The notes: generated by a model not told the origin, from the letters alone. A stretch of DNA of 64,000 bases from Anaerolineae bacterium (GCA_020848035.1 JADLAX010000032.1:124001-188000); one strand, 5' to 3'. Positions 17,088-27,184 are shown, counted from the first letter of the stretch. Made by a program: numbers and translations.

Positions 17088-18039
17088 TCACCACTTTGTA
17101 CGCGCCAACCAGCCGCTGCGGCGGGATGTCTGGCTGCACAAAGTGGCCGGTATTGAAAATAAAACCGCCGCCCGGCGCGTAAATGGCAAACCGTTTGCGG
17201 ATGTACTCGGCCAGTACGTCGCCATCATAAGCCAGCAGCCCATCGATCACGTCCAGCGAGCCGTAGCAGACAAATTTGTCGCCGTAGCTGTCTTTGATCG
17301 TTTGCGGATCCATGCCTGCACTTTCTTGCAGCGGATGCCAGCTGTGGTAGCCAATCTCCACCAGGTCATCCAAAATTTGCATGATGTAGCCGTCGCTGTG
17401 CAGGTTGACATAAAGCCCCGTCGAGCGGGCGTGTTGCACCACGCGTTTGGCGTACGGCTTGATCAGTTTGCGCCACATGCGCGGCGAAAACAACATCGTC
17501 TGGTTGCTGCCCCAGTCGTCGCTGAGGGTGACGATATCGACGTTGGCCGCTTTCAGGCTGTCCATCAGGCCACACAGCCAGTCGGCGTAGCGATCAAACC
17601 AGGCGGCCATCTTTTTGGGCTCACCCGCCAGGTTCATCCAGCAGTTTTCGATGCCGATGAGCTGGCTGGTACCCTCCACAATGCCCCAGGTGTGGGCGAT
17701 GATCGCCCGCTTGCCACCCTGCTGTTCTACCGCCTGCCGCACGTTCAGCCCGGCAAAATCGTAGTTCCAATCGGTGTGGGACAACCATTTTTCGGCACGG
17801 GGATCGCCCAAATCCACATCGACCAGTTCAGACACGTCAAATTTACGGCCGAATTGATTCGGGTACGGCACAAAACCCACAAAAATATCAATGTTGAACT
17901 CGTCCAAAAACTGCTCGCGTGTGCCATATTCAGCTTCCAGCTTTTCCACAAACTGCTTCTGGTACAGCCAGCAGTCGATGGGCGTGCGGTCGGTTGGTTG
18001 TCGTTCCAGGGTGGCAATGACGCGTTCTCGGCTGTTCAT
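17047..18039 (-). CDS. Uroporphyrinogen decarboxylase (URO-D)-family protein
   Basis: A 330-residue URO-D-like barrel. The start is supported by AAAGGAAAATT before ATG. Recognisable family elements include NSRERVIATLERQPTDRTP at the N terminus, SDDWGSNQTMLFSPRMWR near residue 170, VNLHSDGYIMQIL near 210 and a glycine-rich GGGFIFNTGH near 290. True HemE has an arginine-rich substrate loop that is not evident. The protein more resembles the MtaA-like or sugar-locus relatives whose reactions are mostly unknown. It overlaps the rhamnosidase gene and follows the DUF4037 gene, so it belongs to the rhamnose operon and may act on a modified rhamnoside or its aglycone; that is inference. Confidence 0.8.
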   Translation of the reverse strand: MNSRERVIATLERQPTDRTPIDCWLYQKQFVEKLEAEYGTREQFLDEFNIDIFVGFVPYPNQFGRKFDVSELVDVDLGDPRAEKWLSHTDWNYDFAGLNVRQAVEQQGGKRAIIAHTWGIVEGTSQLIGIENCWMNLAGEPKKMAAWFDRYADWLCGLMDSLKAANVDIVTLSDDWGSNQTMLFSPRMWRKLIKPYAKRVVQHARSTGLYVNLHSDGYIMQILDDLVEIGYHSWHPLQESAGMDPQTIKDSYGDKFVCYGSLDVIDGLLAYDGDVLAEYIRKRFAIYAPGGGFIFNTGHFVQPDIPPQRLVGAYKVVNELAKQYGTLAPA

Positions 18040-18045
18040 AATTTT

Positions 18046-18114
18046 CCTTTGGGAGATTGGAGACTGGAGATTAGAGATTGATAGTCTCCAATCTCTAATC
18101 TCTAATTTCTAGTC
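18046..18114. repeat. Intergenic inverted repeat of GGAGATTAGAGATT words
   Basis: GGGAGATTGGAGACTGGAG and AGATTAGAGATT on one side face TAGTCTCCAATCTC and TAATCTCTAATTTC on the other, giving a long imperfect stem between the URO-D-like and DUF4037 genes. The stop codon of the DUF4037 gene (18102) lies inside it. Confidence 0.65.
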
Positions 18115-19160
18115 TCCGGCTTCAACTGCAACGCCTCATCCCACGCCGCCATCGCCACGCCATCGACAAACTGGCTGTGGAACGATTCCCAATGCACCTG
18201 TTCCCAAACGGGAATGACGGGCTTGAGCTCGTCGGGCAGCTTTTTGATCAGCTCAGCGTAGGCATGTTCCAGCAGGCGGTAGCCCGAGGTGGGCGAGACG
18301 GCAAATTGGGGATGTGGCTCGATGACGCCATCGGCGACCATGAAATGGTCGAGCACATCGCTCATCTCGTTCAAAAGCGCCAGCTTGCGCTCCCACGGGG
18401 TGCTGAGCTCCACCGCTTCATCTACCAGCGGCTTCAGCGGCGTGGCCAGGCGGGGCAGCTGGGCAAAATGGGCCATGATCCATTTGTCGTACGGGTAGTA
18501 GGTGCGCTCCAGCATAAACGCCAGCTGGATAGCCCACTTCACGGCGCGGCTGAAGGTGATGGTGGCGTAGTACGGGTTGTCGCGCAGGATGGCCCGCTTG
18601 AGGGCGTAGCTGCCCATGCCGGAAAAGTAGCGGCACCAGTGGGCAATGCGGCGCAGGCGCACCGGCTCTGGATAATATTGCTGGAAGGTTTGGCGTACGG
18701 CCGTAAATTCCCCACTTTCATCATGCCACACCTCCCCGTTAATGACGTGGGTGATGTCCTCTTCCGGCACGTGCAGCCATTCGGTATGGTTCTGCGGGGC
18801 GCGTGTGAGGCCGATGGTGCGCTGCAAAAAGCCGGGCAGCGTGTCCAGCGCCAGCCCCGCCCCCGCCAGGTGCGCGGCGTAGAGCGAGTGGCCGCGGTAG
18901 CTCTCGGGCAGGTTGGCGCTGACGGTTTGCCTGATTTGCTGCTGCTGAACGGCCGTTACCCACCCCGGCAGTAGGGCATCAATGCGCACCCCCCAATGAT
19001 GGTCCCTTGAATAATCATCATCCAGCCCCAGCGCTTCCGAGCCGTAGCCAAAGAGACCAAAGGCGGTAACGGCCGTAATCTCCGGAAAATGCGCCACCAA
19101 AATTGGCTTAACAATCTCCTCAAAAAACGCCCGGCTGGTGTCTATGATTGATTCGCTCAT
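18102..19160 (-). CDS. DUF4037 (nucleotidyltransferase-like) protein
   Basis: The 352-residue protein has the DUF4037 layout: an N-terminal motif FGLFGYGSEALGLDDDYSRD (residues about 33-52) resembling the GS-x-DxD active site of pol-beta-type nucleotidyltransferases, followed by a helical C-terminal half with YFSGMGSYALKRA and MLERTYYPYDKWIM. A nucleotide-transfer activity is plausible but undemonstrated, and the substrate is unknown. It lies in the rhamnose transport/catabolism operon between the binding-protein gene and the URO-D-like gene, so a sugar- or glycoside-related substrate is a reasonable guess. Its last codons run into an intergenic repeat. Confidence 0.75.
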   Translation of the reverse strand: MSESIIDTSRAFFEEIVKPILVAHFPEITAVTAFGLFGYGSEALGLDDDYSRDHHWGVRIDALLPGWVTAVQQQQIRQTVSANLPESYRGHSLYAAHLAGAGLALDTLPGFLQRTIGLTRAPQNHTEWLHVPEEDITHVINGEVWHDESGEFTAVRQTFQQYYPEPVRLRRIAHWCRYFSGMGSYALKRAILRDNPYYATITFSRAVKWAIQLAFMLERTYYPYDKWIMAHFAQLPRLATPLKPLVDEAVELSTPWERKLALLNEMSDVLDHFMVADGVIEPHPQFAVSPTSGYRLLEHAYAELIKKLPDELKPVIPVWEQVHWESFHSQFVDGVAMAAWDEALQLKPETRN

Positions 19161-19205
19161 GGTCGGTTATCCGTAATCGTTTTTCTAGCTGCCGGTCACT
19201 GTTGC

Positions 19206-19395
19206 TTTGCAAAATGGGACGCAGATTAACGCAGATTACGCTGATTTTTTTTCTTCTTATCCGCGTCATCCGCGTTTATCAGCGTCCTATTTTATTCAAA
19301 TGGTCGGGCAAATAATCGGTTTTGAGTGAGCAGTAATCGGTTGTTTTCTACCGATTACCGCTCACCGTTTACCGATTACTGTTTACCGATTACTG
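19206..19395. repeat. Two adjacent intergenic inverted-repeat blocks
   Basis: The first block (19206-19290) has ACGCAGATTAACGCAGATTACG facing CCGCGTCATCCGCGTTTATC, related to the elements at 8848 and 50283. The second (19315-19395) consists of GTAATCGGT and ACCGATTAC words in both orientations and overlaps the end of the binding-protein gene. There is no ORF in this 229-base gap. Confidence 0.65.
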
Positions 19396-21573
19396 CGATG
19401 CCGCTTCCACATTCGACGCATCGTACACCGTAAACGGACCCATCAAAACGCGCAGACCGTTGTCGCGGGTCGGGTCTGTTTCGATGGTGTAGGTGCCCAT
19501 GCGGCCAGCCTCAAACGTTACACCAGGCGCAGCTTCCATCTGGCCGGTGGCGATGAGGTAAGTGGTGTAGTAGGTCAGGTAGCCCAGGTCTACAAAGCTC
19601 CACAGGGCAAACTGCGGGGCGCAGCCATTCAGGGTGAAGCTCACCATTTCGGCTGGCAGGCCCAAACCGCTGACCTTCACATCTTCGCACAGCCCTTCAT
19701 CCTGCATCGCTTTGGCAGCGGCGGCAATACCGACGGTTGTCGGAGCCATGATCAGCTCCAGGTCGGGGTATTGGTCCACCAGGGCCAGCGCCTGGTTGTA
19801 GCTCTCTTCGGATTCGTCGTTGCCGTAGACGGTGTCAACCAGCTCCAGGCTGGCGTAGGTGCTGTCAGTTGCCAGAACCTCTTCCATCGCCGCGATCCAG
19901 GCGTTCTGGTTGGCCGCGTCTGGGCTGGCGGAGAGGATGGCAAATTGACCGCCGTCCTCGCCCATGATGCTCAGAGCCATGTCGGCCATCACCTTGCCGG
20001 TTTCGTCAAAGTCTACCTGGGCGATGAACACCTGCTCACCTTCCGCCGAGGGAATCGGGGAGTCCCAGGTCACAACCGTCAGGCCCGCGTCGATAGCCGC
20101 TTGGGCGGCTGGGGCAATCTGGTCACCTGCGTTGTTGGAGATCATCACCGCGTCTACCCCTTGCGTGGCGGCGTTGGTCATGATTTCGATCTGGCCCTGC
20201 ACGCTGTTTTCGGGGGTGGGGCCGGTGAATTCCAGCGTACCCGTCGCGCCAAGCTCCGCGGCCGCTTCTTGGGCACCGTTGTTGGCCTGGTCAAACACCA
20301 GGATGCCCAGGAACTTGGGCAGGAAGATGCCGTTCAGCTCTTGTCCCGGCTCGGCTACGATGACGCCACCGTCGCTGCTGGCTTCCTCTTCTTCGCTTTC
20401 CAGCGGGGCAACCACTTCACCACCAGCGGCCGCTTCCACGTTGGAAGCGTCGTAGACGGTGAACGGGCCCATCAAAACGCGCAAACCAGCGTCGCGGGTG
20501 GGGTCTTTTTCGATGGTGTAGCTGCCCATGCGGCCCGCTTCAAAGGTCTGGCCTTCTTCGGCGGTGATGTTGCCTACAGCCAGGTTGTAGGTGAGGTGGT
20601 AGGTCAGGTAACCCAGGTCGACAAAGCTCCACAGGGCAAATTGCGGGGCGCAGCCGTTGAGGGTGAAGCTGGCCATTTCGGCGGGCAGGCCCAAACCGCT
20701 GACCTTGACGTCTTCGCACAGACCCTCATCCTGCATCGCTTTGGCGGCGGCGGCAATACCGACGGTTGTGGGGGCCATGATCAGCTCCAGGTCGGGGTAT
20801 TGGTCTACCAGGGCCAGGGCTTGGTTGTAGCTTTCTTCGGATTCGTCATTACCGTAGACGGTGTCAACCAGCTCCAGGCTGGCGTAGGTGCTGTCGTTGG
20901 CCAGCACTTCTTCCATGGAAGCGATCCAGGCGTTCTGGTTGGCGGCATCGGGGCTGGCGGAGAGGATGGCAAACTGGCCACCATCGTCGCCCATGATGCT
21001 GAGGGCCATGTCGGCCATCACTTTGCCGGTTTCGTCAAAGTCTACCTGGGCCACAAACACCTGCTCGCCTTCGGCGGAGGGGATGGGGGAGTCCCAGGTA
21101 ACGACGGTCAGGCCAGCGTCGAGGGCGGCCTGGGCAGCGGGGGCAATCTGGTCGCCGGCGTTGTTGGAGAGCATGATCGCTTCCGCGCCTTGCGTCACGG
21201 CGTTGGTGACGATTTCAATCTGGCCCTGGACGCTGTTTTCCGGGGTGGGGCCGGTGAACTGCAGGCCGCTGGCGGTGCCAAGCTCGTTAGCGGCTTCCAG
21301 GGCACCTTCGTTGGCCTGGTCAAACACCAGGATGCCCAGGAATTTGGGCAGCAGGATGGCGTTAAATTCGCCATCGGCCAACACACCTTCATCGGTAGCG
21401 GCGGGTTCTTCGGCCGTTTCCGCTGCTTCTTCCGTGGTGGTGTCAGCGGGGGCGTCTGCTTCTGTTTCGGTGTCCGTGGGGGTGTCGGTTGTCTCTTCGG
21501 CACCCGACGAACAGGCCACCACAAACAGGGAAACCACCAGTAAAATAATGAACCATTTTCCAAGAGTCTTCAT
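19390..21573 (-). CDS. Rhamnose-type ABC transporter binding lipoprotein with two fused binding domains
   Basis: A 727-residue lipoprotein: signal peptide ending in VVAC (Cys21), an acidic Thr/Glu-rich linker to about residue 67, then two successive periplasmic-binding domains of the sugar type (Peripla_BP_4, RhaS-like). These span about residues 68-382 and 411-727 and are joined by an acidic linker. The two copies are about 85-90% identical by eye, sharing [43 protein letters not shown] and [17 protein letters not shown]. Normal family members have one domain of about 330 residues. GAGGAGGAACG precedes the start. It is last of the four transporter genes and presumably delivers L-rhamnose or a related sugar to the permeases. 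Confidence 0.92.
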   Translation of the reverse strand: MKTLGKWFIILLVVSLFVVACSSGAEETTDTPTDTETEADAPADTTTEEAAETAEEPAATDEGVLADGEFNAILLPKFLGILVFDQANEGALEAANELGTASGLQFTGPTPENSVQGQIEIVTNAVTQGAEAIMLSNNAGDQIAPAAQAALDAGLTVVTWDSPIPSAEGEQVFVAQVDFDETGKVMADMALSIMGDDGGQFAILSASPDAANQNAWIASMEEVLANDSTYASLELVDTVYGNDESEESYNQALALVDQYPDLELIMAPTTVGIAAAAKAMQDEGLCEDVKVSGLGLPAEMASFTLNGCAPQFALWSFVDLGYLTYHLTYNLAVGNITAEEGQTFEAGRMGSYTIEKDPTRDAGLRVLMGPFTVYDASNVEAAAGGEVVAPLESEEEEASSDGGVIVAEPGQELNGIFLPKFLGILVFDQANNGAQEAAAELGATGTLEFTGPTPENSVQGQIEIMTNAATQGVDAVMISNNAGDQIAPAAQAAIDAGLTVVTWDSPIPSAEGEQVFIAQVDFDETGKVMADMALSIMGEDGGQFAILSASPDAANQNAWIAAMEEVLATDSTYASLELVDTVYGNDESEESYNQALALVDQYPDLELIMAPTTVGIAAAAKAMQDEGLCEDVKVSGLGLPAEMVSFTLNGCAPQFALWSFVDLGYLTYYTTYLIATGQMEAAPGVTFEAGRMGTYTIETDPTRDNGLRVLMGPFTVYDASNVEAASQ
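19393..21372. repeat. Tandem duplication inside the binding-protein gene
   Basis: The segments 20428-21372 and 19393-20343 encode the two copies of the binding domain, offset by about 1,029 bases (343 codons). Differences are scattered, many at third positions, so the duplication is real and not a recent assembly artefact. No exact ACGGCCGT octamer was seen in either copy. Confidence 0.85.
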
Positions 21574-21679
21574 TTTTCGTTCCTCCTCTAAGAACTGAAA
21601 GGGTAAACAGGGTAAGGGCCCATTGGCAAGCTGCGTAGGGCATTAGCCATCGGGCTTAAAGCAGGGTTCTTTTCCGGTA

Positions 21680-22663
21680 CTAGCCTCCTTTGGCCTGGGC
21701 CTGGGCCTGATGATCGCGGCTCCACCTGGTTTGAACTGATTGCAGCCAGTTGGGAATGAGGACAGAGAGAATGAGCAGCAGGCCGATGACGCCGGTTTGG
21801 GTGTTGCCGGAGATGTTGACCAGCGAGAGGCCGTTGCGGATGTTGAGGATGATGAGGATAGAAAGCACGACGCCCGTCAGGGTGCCCGACCCGCCAAAAA
21901 TGGAGACGCCGCCGAGCAGGACCATGGTGATAATGTCGAGTTCGAAGCCTACGGCCGTACTGCCCCGTACTGCCCCCAATCGAGCCGCAATTAAAATGCC
22001 AGCCAGGGCCGACACAACGCCGGAAATGATAAACAGGCTCATTTTGACACGCCGCACGTTGACACCGGAGTAGCGGGCCACATTTGCGCTGTTGCCGATG
22101 ACGTAGAGGGTACGGCCGTATGCCGATCGCTGCAGCACCACCCACACAATCACCACGCCCACAAAAAAGAGCAGCAGGCCAAACGGCACCGGGCCAACCA
22201 GCCCCTGTTGGCCCAACGCTTCAAACCAGTCAGGAAAATTGCCAATCGACTCGTCTTCCAGCAAAATGCTGGCCACACCGCGATAACCAATCAGCCCCGC
22301 CAGCGTGACTACCAGCGAGGGCAGCCCTACGTAAGCAATCCAGAAGCCGTTGAACGCCCCAGCCAGCGCACCCACCAGCAGGCTGGCCACCAGGGCTAGC
22401 CAAAATGGCTGCCCCTGGCTGTACAGGTACGCCAGCAAACAGGCAGACAAGCCCATCACCGAGGCCACCGACAAATCAATCTCGGCATTAATGATGATCA
22501 GCGTCATTGCCAGAGCGACGATGATTTTTTCAATAGACAGCTGGAACAGATTGATCTGGTTGTTCAGCCCCAGGTAAAACGGCGACAGGCTGACATTGAT
22601 CAACACCACGACGATGAGAATGAAGAGCAAAAGTGCTTCCCAGCTTAACAATTTGCGAGTCAT
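21680..22663 (-). CDS. Sugar ABC transporter permease (BPD_transp_2 family)
   Basis: A 327-residue polytopic protein with about eight to ten hydrophobic segments, an N-terminal cytoplasmic stretch [10 protein letters not shown] and the conserved [16 protein letters not shown] and [14 protein letters not shown] motifs of RbsC/RhaP-type permeases. It forms half of the membrane channel of the rhamnose-type importer. GAGGAAACGCA precedes the start. A perfect stem at 22675-22707 separates it from the upstream permease gene. The last codons (QAQAQAKGG) are low complexity. Confidence 0.9.
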   Translation of the reverse strand: MTRKLLSWEALLLFILIVVVLINVSLSPFYLGLNNQINLFQLSIEKIIVALAMTLIIINAEIDLSVASVMGLSACLLAYLYSQGQPFWLALVASLLVGALAGAFNGFWIAYVGLPSLVVTLAGLIGYRGVASILLEDESIGNFPDWFEALGQQGLVGPVPFGLLLFFVGVVIVWVVLQRSAYGRTLYVIGNSANVARYSGVNVRRVKMSLFIISGVVSALAGILIAARLGAVRGSTAVGFELDIITMVLLGGVSIFGGSGTLTGVVLSILIILNIRNGLSLVNISGNTQTGVIGLLLILSVLIPNWLQSVQTRWSRDHQAQAQAKGG

Positions 22664-22674
22664 TGCGTTTCCTC

Positions 22675-22707
22675 AGACCTGTCAGGTTTGCAAAACCTGA
22701 CAGGTCT
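22675..22707. repeat. Perfect intergenic stem between the two permease genes
   Basis: AGACCTGTCAGGTTT pairs with AAACCTGACAGGTCT across a very short loop. The CCTGTCAGG core is also present at the lutC end (near 5876). It probably acts as an mRNA stem inside the operon. Confidence 0.75.
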
Positions 22708-22713
22708 AACTTA

Positions 22714-23730
22714 CTAGAGCTGTTCAATTTCGCCCCTGGCCCAGAGCAGGCGCAGACGGGCAAGTACCACCGAGTCGGTGGCCACGGCCAGCAGGATGAG
22801 CAGCCCCAGCAGGGCATCACGCCAGAATTCGCTGACGACGCGCCAGCGCAGCAGGCTTTGCTCCAGCGTGGCAATGAGCACCGCCCCGAGCAAAGCCCCC
22901 AGCATGGTGCCGCTGCCGCCAAATGTGTTGACGCCGCCCACCACAACGGCCGCTACCACCTGCAATTCCAGCCCCTGGGCAGCCACCACGGTGATGGTGC
23001 CAAATCGGGCCAAAAAGAGGAACCCGGCCAGGCCGCTGAGCGCGCCACACAGCATGTAGGCGCTGATGGTCATGCGGCGCACCGGCAGGCCGGTCATGGC
23101 GGCAGCGTCTGGGTTGGAGCCGATGGCGTAAAGGCGGCGGCCCCACGGCAGGTAAGCCACCACCAGCTGGAAAATGAGCACGATGACGATGGCGACGAGC
23201 ACAATCAGCTTCACTTCCACTTCGCCCACCACAAATGCGTCCACCTGGGGCAGATTGACCAGCCACTCTGGCAGGGCGCTGGTGATGATCGTTTGGGCGT
23301 CGGAAAATTGCACCAGGATGGAGCGGTAGATGGCCAGGGTGCCTAGCGTGGTGATGATGGCGGGCACACGGCCGTAAGCAATCACCAATCCATTTACCAG
23401 CCCCAAACCTGCACCCATGACGATGGCCAGCAGCACCACCACGGCGGGCGACATCTCGTTGTTGGCCACCACGGCGCGGCCGACAAAATAGGCGGTAAAG
23501 CCCACAATCGAGCCAACCGAGAGGTCAATGTTGCGCATGAGCACAACCATCGTTTGCCCCACGGCAACCACCGCCAGGATGGCCAGGCTGGAGGCGATGC
23601 GGGTGAAGGTGCGCGGCTGGTAATAATTTTCAATTTGAGAGCCAAAAAACAGAATCGCCCCAAAAATGATGAGAACCAGAATGAGTTCGCGGATTTGCTC
23701 GGGGCGGATGGCGCGTCTGACGGTGTTCAT
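22714..23730 (-). CDS. Sugar ABC transporter permease (BPD_transp_2 family)
   Basis: The 338-residue second permease of the importer shows the same signatures ([34 protein letters not shown]) and multiple membrane helices. Its start overlaps the ATPase stop by four bases (ATGA), so translation is coupled. It is distinct from the other permease, so the channel is a heterodimer as in RhaP/RhaQ. The C terminus ([10 protein letters not shown]) ends just before the perfect stem at 22675. Confidence 0.9.
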   Translation of the reverse strand: MNTVRRAIRPEQIRELILVLIIFGAILFFGSQIENYYQPRTFTRIASSLAILAVVAVGQTMVVLMRNIDLSVGSIVGFTAYFVGRAVVANNEMSPAVVVLLAIVMGAGLGLVNGLVIAYGRVPAIITTLGTLAIYRSILVQFSDAQTIITSALPEWLVNLPQVDAFVVGEVEVKLIVLVAIVIVLIFQLVVAYLPWGRRLYAIGSNPDAAAMTGLPVRRMTISAYMLCGALSGLAGFLFLARFGTITVVAAQGLELQVVAAVVVGGVNTFGGSGTMLGALLGAVLIATLEQSLLRWRVVSEFWRDALLGLLILLAVATDSVVLARLRLLWARGEIEQL

Positions 23731-25217
23731 GCGGTTTGTCCCATGGCGGCGGTCATCACCCGCTCTTGTGTGGCTTCGCGGCGATCCAAAATCGCCATCT
23801 GCCGCCCCTCGCGCATGACTACGATGCGGTCGCTCATGGCCAGCACTTCGGGCAGGTCAGACGAAATCATGATGATGCCCATGCCTTGCTGGGCCAGTTC
23901 GTCAATGATGTGGTGCACTTCTGCCTTGGCCCCCACGTCGATGCCGCGCGTAGGCTCATCGAGGATGAGCAGGCGCGGCTGGGTGTTGAGCCATTTGCTG
24001 AGAACCACTTTTTGCTGGTTGCCGCCAGAGAGGGTGCCTGCGGTTTGCTCCAGGCTGGCGGCGCGGATGTTGAGCCGCTCGCGGAACGATTCGGCCGTTT
24101 TTTTCTCTTCCTTGCGCTGAACCAGGCCGTAGCGGTTGGTGTAGCGGCGCAGCATGGGCAGGGAAATGTTGGTGGTGATCGACATGGGCATGGTAAGGCC
24201 CAGCTGCCGCCGGTCTTCGGTGACGTAGGCGATGCCCAGTTTGACCGCCTGCTGGGGCGAGCGTATGGCTACGGTTTGGCTGTCGAGGGTGATGGTGCCG
24301 GAATCGGCCGTTTCAATGCCAAACAGGGCCAGGGCCACGTCGGTGCGGCGCGAGCCAACCAGCCCGGCAAAACCGACCACTTCCCCGGCGTGCACGTCGA
24401 AGTTGATGTCGTGGAAGACGTTTTCTTTGCTGAAGTTACGCACGGAGAGGAGCAGGTCGCCGCGCACGGTGGCGGTTTTGGCGAAGAAGTCGTCCATGTG
24501 CCGCCCCACCATGTCGCGGATGGCGGATTCAGCGGTGACTTCGGCGGCGGGGTGAGTGGAAACGAAACGGCCGTCCCTCAATACCGTCACCCGATCCGAA
24601 ATGGAAAACACTTCTTCCATCCGGTGGCTGATGAACAAAATGGAGACGCCCTTCTCTTTCAGCCGCCGGGTGAGCTTAAACAACTGCTCCACCTCGTGCG
24701 CGGAAAGCGACGCCGTGGGTTCGTCCATAATGAGGACGCGCGTGTCCAGCGAAATCGCTTTGGCAATTTCCACCGCCTGCTGTGCCGCCAGGGTCAGGCC
24801 ACGGGCCGAACTGCGCACGTCTAGCTTAATGTCTAGCCGGGCCAAAATCTCGGCGGCATCGCGGTACATCTGCCGCCAACGCACAATGCCCCCCCGGTTG
24901 CGGTGGCCAACAAAAATGTTCTCCGCGACGTTCAGGTCAGGGAAGATCATCGGTTCCTGGTGGATGGCGGCAATGCCGTTGGCCTGGGCGTCGAGAGGAT
25001 TGGTGATGAGGGTGGAACGGCCGTCCAGCAAAATCTCCCCCTCGTCCGGCCGGTGAATCCCCGTCATGATCTTGATGAGCGTCGATTTGCCCGCCCCGTT
25101 TTCCCCCAGCAGCGCATGAATTTCGCCCGGATACAGCGTCAGCGACACGTCCGCCAGCGCCTGCGTGGTGCCAAACCGTTTTGAGATATGCTGCATCTCC
25201 AAAATGGGTTTTGTCAT
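23727..25217 (-). CDS. Sugar ABC transporter ATP-binding protein with two nucleotide-binding domains
   Basis: 496 residues from the ATG at 25217 ([16 protein letters not shown]), preceded by GGAAGAGC. A longer frame reaches upstream but reads through AT-rich regulatory DNA. The first domain has an intact Walker A (GENGAGKST) and [10 protein letters not shown]. The second has the signature [15 protein letters not shown] and Walker [15 protein letters not shown]. This matches the RhaT/RbsA/XylG class that powers monosaccharide import. It is the first gene of the minus-strand operon and faces the divergent regulator, whose candidate operators lie between them. Confidence 0.93.
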   Translation of the reverse strand: MTKPILEMQHISKRFGTTQALADVSLTLYPGEIHALLGENGAGKSTLIKIMTGIHRPDEGEILLDGRSTLITNPLDAQANGIAAIHQEPMIFPDLNVAENIFVGHRNRGGIVRWRQMYRDAAEILARLDIKLDVRSSARGLTLAAQQAVEIAKAISLDTRVLIMDEPTASLSAHEVEQLFKLTRRLKEKGVSILFISHRMEEVFSISDRVTVLRDGRFVSTHPAAEVTAESAIRDMVGRHMDDFFAKTATVRGDLLLSVRNFSKENVFHDINFDVHAGEVVGFAGLVGSRRTDVALALFGIETADSGTITLDSQTVAIRSPQQAVKLGIAYVTEDRRQLGLTMPMSITTNISLPMLRRYTNRYGLVQRKEEKKTAESFRERLNIRAASLEQTAGTLSGGNQQKVVLSKWLNTQPRLLILDEPTRGIDVGAKAEVHHIIDELAQQGMGIIMISSDLPEVLAMSDRIVVMREGRQMAILDRREATQERVMTAAMGQTA

Positions 25218-25290
25218 GCTCTTCCAGCTTCCTTGATGGTTATTCAGCAATTTGTGGAGGGTAAGCGTTTTTTTAGATTTGCGGCCAGGG

Positions 25291-25430
25291 ATTGTTGATA
25301 TTTGTTGAAAATTGCCGAATATTGGCGAAATCATAACAGGTACAATAAAATACGTCAATGATTTGACCAAAATCCCCTAACAAGCCGACAAGCCTGCTGT
25401 ATAGAAATGCCATTTGTCAGCTTTCAACAA
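25291..25430. promoter_or_regulatory. Candidate operator region between the transporter operon and its regulator
   Basis: TTGTTGA is present at 25292-25298 and 25302-25308 (ten bases apart, one helical turn), and its complement TCAACAA at 25424-25430. An imperfect palindrome, TTGCCGAATATTGGCGAA, lies at 25312-25329. The 284-base divergent gap contains no ORF. These are natural candidates for sites of the DeoR-like regulator and for a sugar-responsive switch; binding is inferred, not shown. Confidence 0.45.
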
Positions 25431-25501
25431 TTTTCTACAATTTGTAGCATGGGTGTTGGGCCACCGCGCCACCCCAAATAGCGAACCAGGCGGCACGCAT
25501 C

Positions 25502-27184
25502 ATGATTGGTTTTGAACGGCGACAAAACATTCTGCGCATTCTGGCTGAGAAGCCCGGTATTCGCGTAACGCAGCTGGCCGAACAGCTGGCTGTGTCTGAA
25601 GGCACCATCCGCAACGACCTGACGGCGCTGGAAGAAGAGCAGCAGGTACGGCGGGTGCGCGGCGGCGCAGTGCTCGTCGAGCCAGAAACGCCGCTGCCTG
25701 GCATGTCCCAAGTAGTGAATGCCGAGGCCAAGCAGCGTATCGCCCGGTGGGCGGCCGAAATGGTGGAGGAAGGCAGCACTATTTTGCTGGATGCCAGCAC
25801 CACCGTGCAGTTTATGATTCCCCATTTGCGCGAGCACCAGCGGCTAACCATCGTCACCAACGGACTGGAGACGGCGCGGCAGGTAGCCCGCAATACCAGC
25901 CATACCGTGGTGCTGGTGGGCGGCATGCTCAACCGCAGCGGCAATGCCACCACTGGCCTGCTGGGGCTGGAAATGCTGAAAAACATGCATATCCACGCCG
26001 CCTATGTTTCGGCCGTTGGGTTCGATTTTGAAGCGGGCCTGACCGAGCGCCACATCGAAGAGGCGCAGTTGAAAGAGGCGATGCTTGCTTCCATTCCGCG
26101 CATCATTGCCCTGGTTGGTTCCAACAAAATTGGGGCGCTGGGCACACTGCCCTTTGCCCGACCAGAGCGGATCAGCCATTTTTTGACAGACAGCGAGGTG
26201 CCTGCCGGGTTTGTGGACCAGATGCGCCAGGCCAAAATCAACCTGACGGTGTGCGGCGAAAATACGGTGCGCTCGTTTACGGTGGATGGCCAAAAGGCGC
26301 AGTTTACGATTGGCTTTGCCAACCAGAGCGAGGAGCTGCCCTTTGCCGTGGACGTGCGGCGCAGCCTGGAGCGGGCCGCCGCTGACGTAGGCAGCATCGA
26401 CCTGGTGGTGGCCAACAACCGGCTCAGCGGCGAAGAAGCGCTGCGGGTGGCCGATCGGCTGCTCCAGCGCAACATTGACCTGGTGATCGAATACCAGATT
26501 GATTACAAAGCGGGCAACCTGCTGATGGACAAGTTCCAGCAGGCGGGCATTCCGGTGATTGCCATTGATATTCCGATGCTGGGGGCGACATTTTTTGGCG
26601 TGGACAATTACCGGGCGGGGCATCTGGCGGGGCAGGCGTTGGGGGAATGGCTGGTGGGGCAGTGGCACGGCCGTTTCGACCACCTGCTCATCCTGGAAGA
26701 ACCACGCGCCGGATCGCTGCCCGAGGCGCGCATCCAGGGGCAGTTGGACGGCTTGAAAGAGGTTGTGCCGCAGCTGCCCGAGGCGGATCACATTCATTAC
26801 ATTGATTGTGGCAATACAACGGCCGTTTCCGAAACCGGCGTGAGCAAAGTGCTGCAAACCTTGCCCCCCGGCCAGCACATCGCCATCATCTCCTTCAACG
26901 ACGAAGCCGCCTTTGGTGCCCTGCAAGCGGCCCGCAAAGCCGGGCGGGAAGCCGATGTAGTGATTGTTGGCCAGGGAGCTGACCGGCTGGTGCGTAGTGA
27001 AATCCGCAACCCGCAGTCGCGGCTCATTGGCTCCACCGCCTACATGCCCGAGCGGTACGGCGAAAAAGTGATTGACCTGGCGCTCAAACTCCTGCGGGGC
27101 GAATCCGTGCCGCCGGCGGTGTACATCCAGCACGTCTTTATCAGCGCCAGCAACATTGACCGCTACTACCCGGTGGTTGAGTAA
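25502..27184 (+). CDS. DeoR-type repressor fused to a periplasmic-binding-like sugar sensor
   Basis: The 560-residue protein has three parts. Residues 1-57 are a DeoR helix-turn-helix (RRQNILRILAEKPG, QLAVSEGTIRNDLTAL). Residues about 75-230 are the DeoR C-terminal sensor (LDASTTVQF, LTIVTNGLE, VVLVGGMLNR, ERHIEEAQLKEAM). Residues about 250-560 are a LacI/ribose-binding-like domain (IPVIAIDIPMLGATFFGVDNY, IISFNDEAAFGALQAARK, IVGQGAD). Ordinary DeoR proteins stop at about 255 residues. It is divergent from the rhamnose transporter operon and probably represses it, responding to a phosphorylated sugar through one domain and a free sugar through the other. No clear Shine-Dalgarno sequence precedes the ATG. 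Confidence 0.9.
   Translation: MIGFERRQNILRILAEKPGIRVTQLAEQLAVSEGTIRNDLTALEEEQQVRRVRGGAVLVEPETPLPGMSQVVNAEAKQRIARWAAEMVEEGSTILLDASTTVQFMIPHLREHQRLTIVTNGLETARQVARNTSHTVVLVGGMLNRSGNATTGLLGLEMLKNMHIHAAYVSAVGFDFEAGLTERHIEEAQLKEAMLASIPRIIALVGSNKIGALGTLPFARPERISHFLTDSEVPAGFVDQMRQAKINLTVCGENTVRSFTVDGQKAQFTIGFANQSEELPFAVDVRRSLERAAADVGSIDLVVANNRLSGEEALRVADRLLQRNIDLVIEYQIDYKAGNLLMDKFQQAGIPVIAIDIPMLGATFFGVDNYRAGHLAGQALGEWLVGQWHGRFDHLLILEEPRAGSLPEARIQGQLDGLKEVVPQLPEADHIHYIDCGNTTAVSETGVSKVLQTLPPGQHIAIISFNDEAAFGALQAARKAGREADVVIVGQGADRLVRSEIRNPQSRLIGSTAYMPERYGEKVIDLALKLLRGESVPPAVYIQHVFISASNIDRYYPVVE

Noticed and set aside
19393..21372. Duplicated binding domain as an assembly artefact
   Set aside because: The copies differ at many scattered sites and have different linkers, so they are not a collapsed or repeated read error.
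19771..21543. Plus-strand frame of 590 residues opposite the duplicated binding protein
   Set aside because: It is the exact antisense of a gene with clear lipoprotein and binding-domain motifs; its long openness follows from GC-rich third positions and the duplication.
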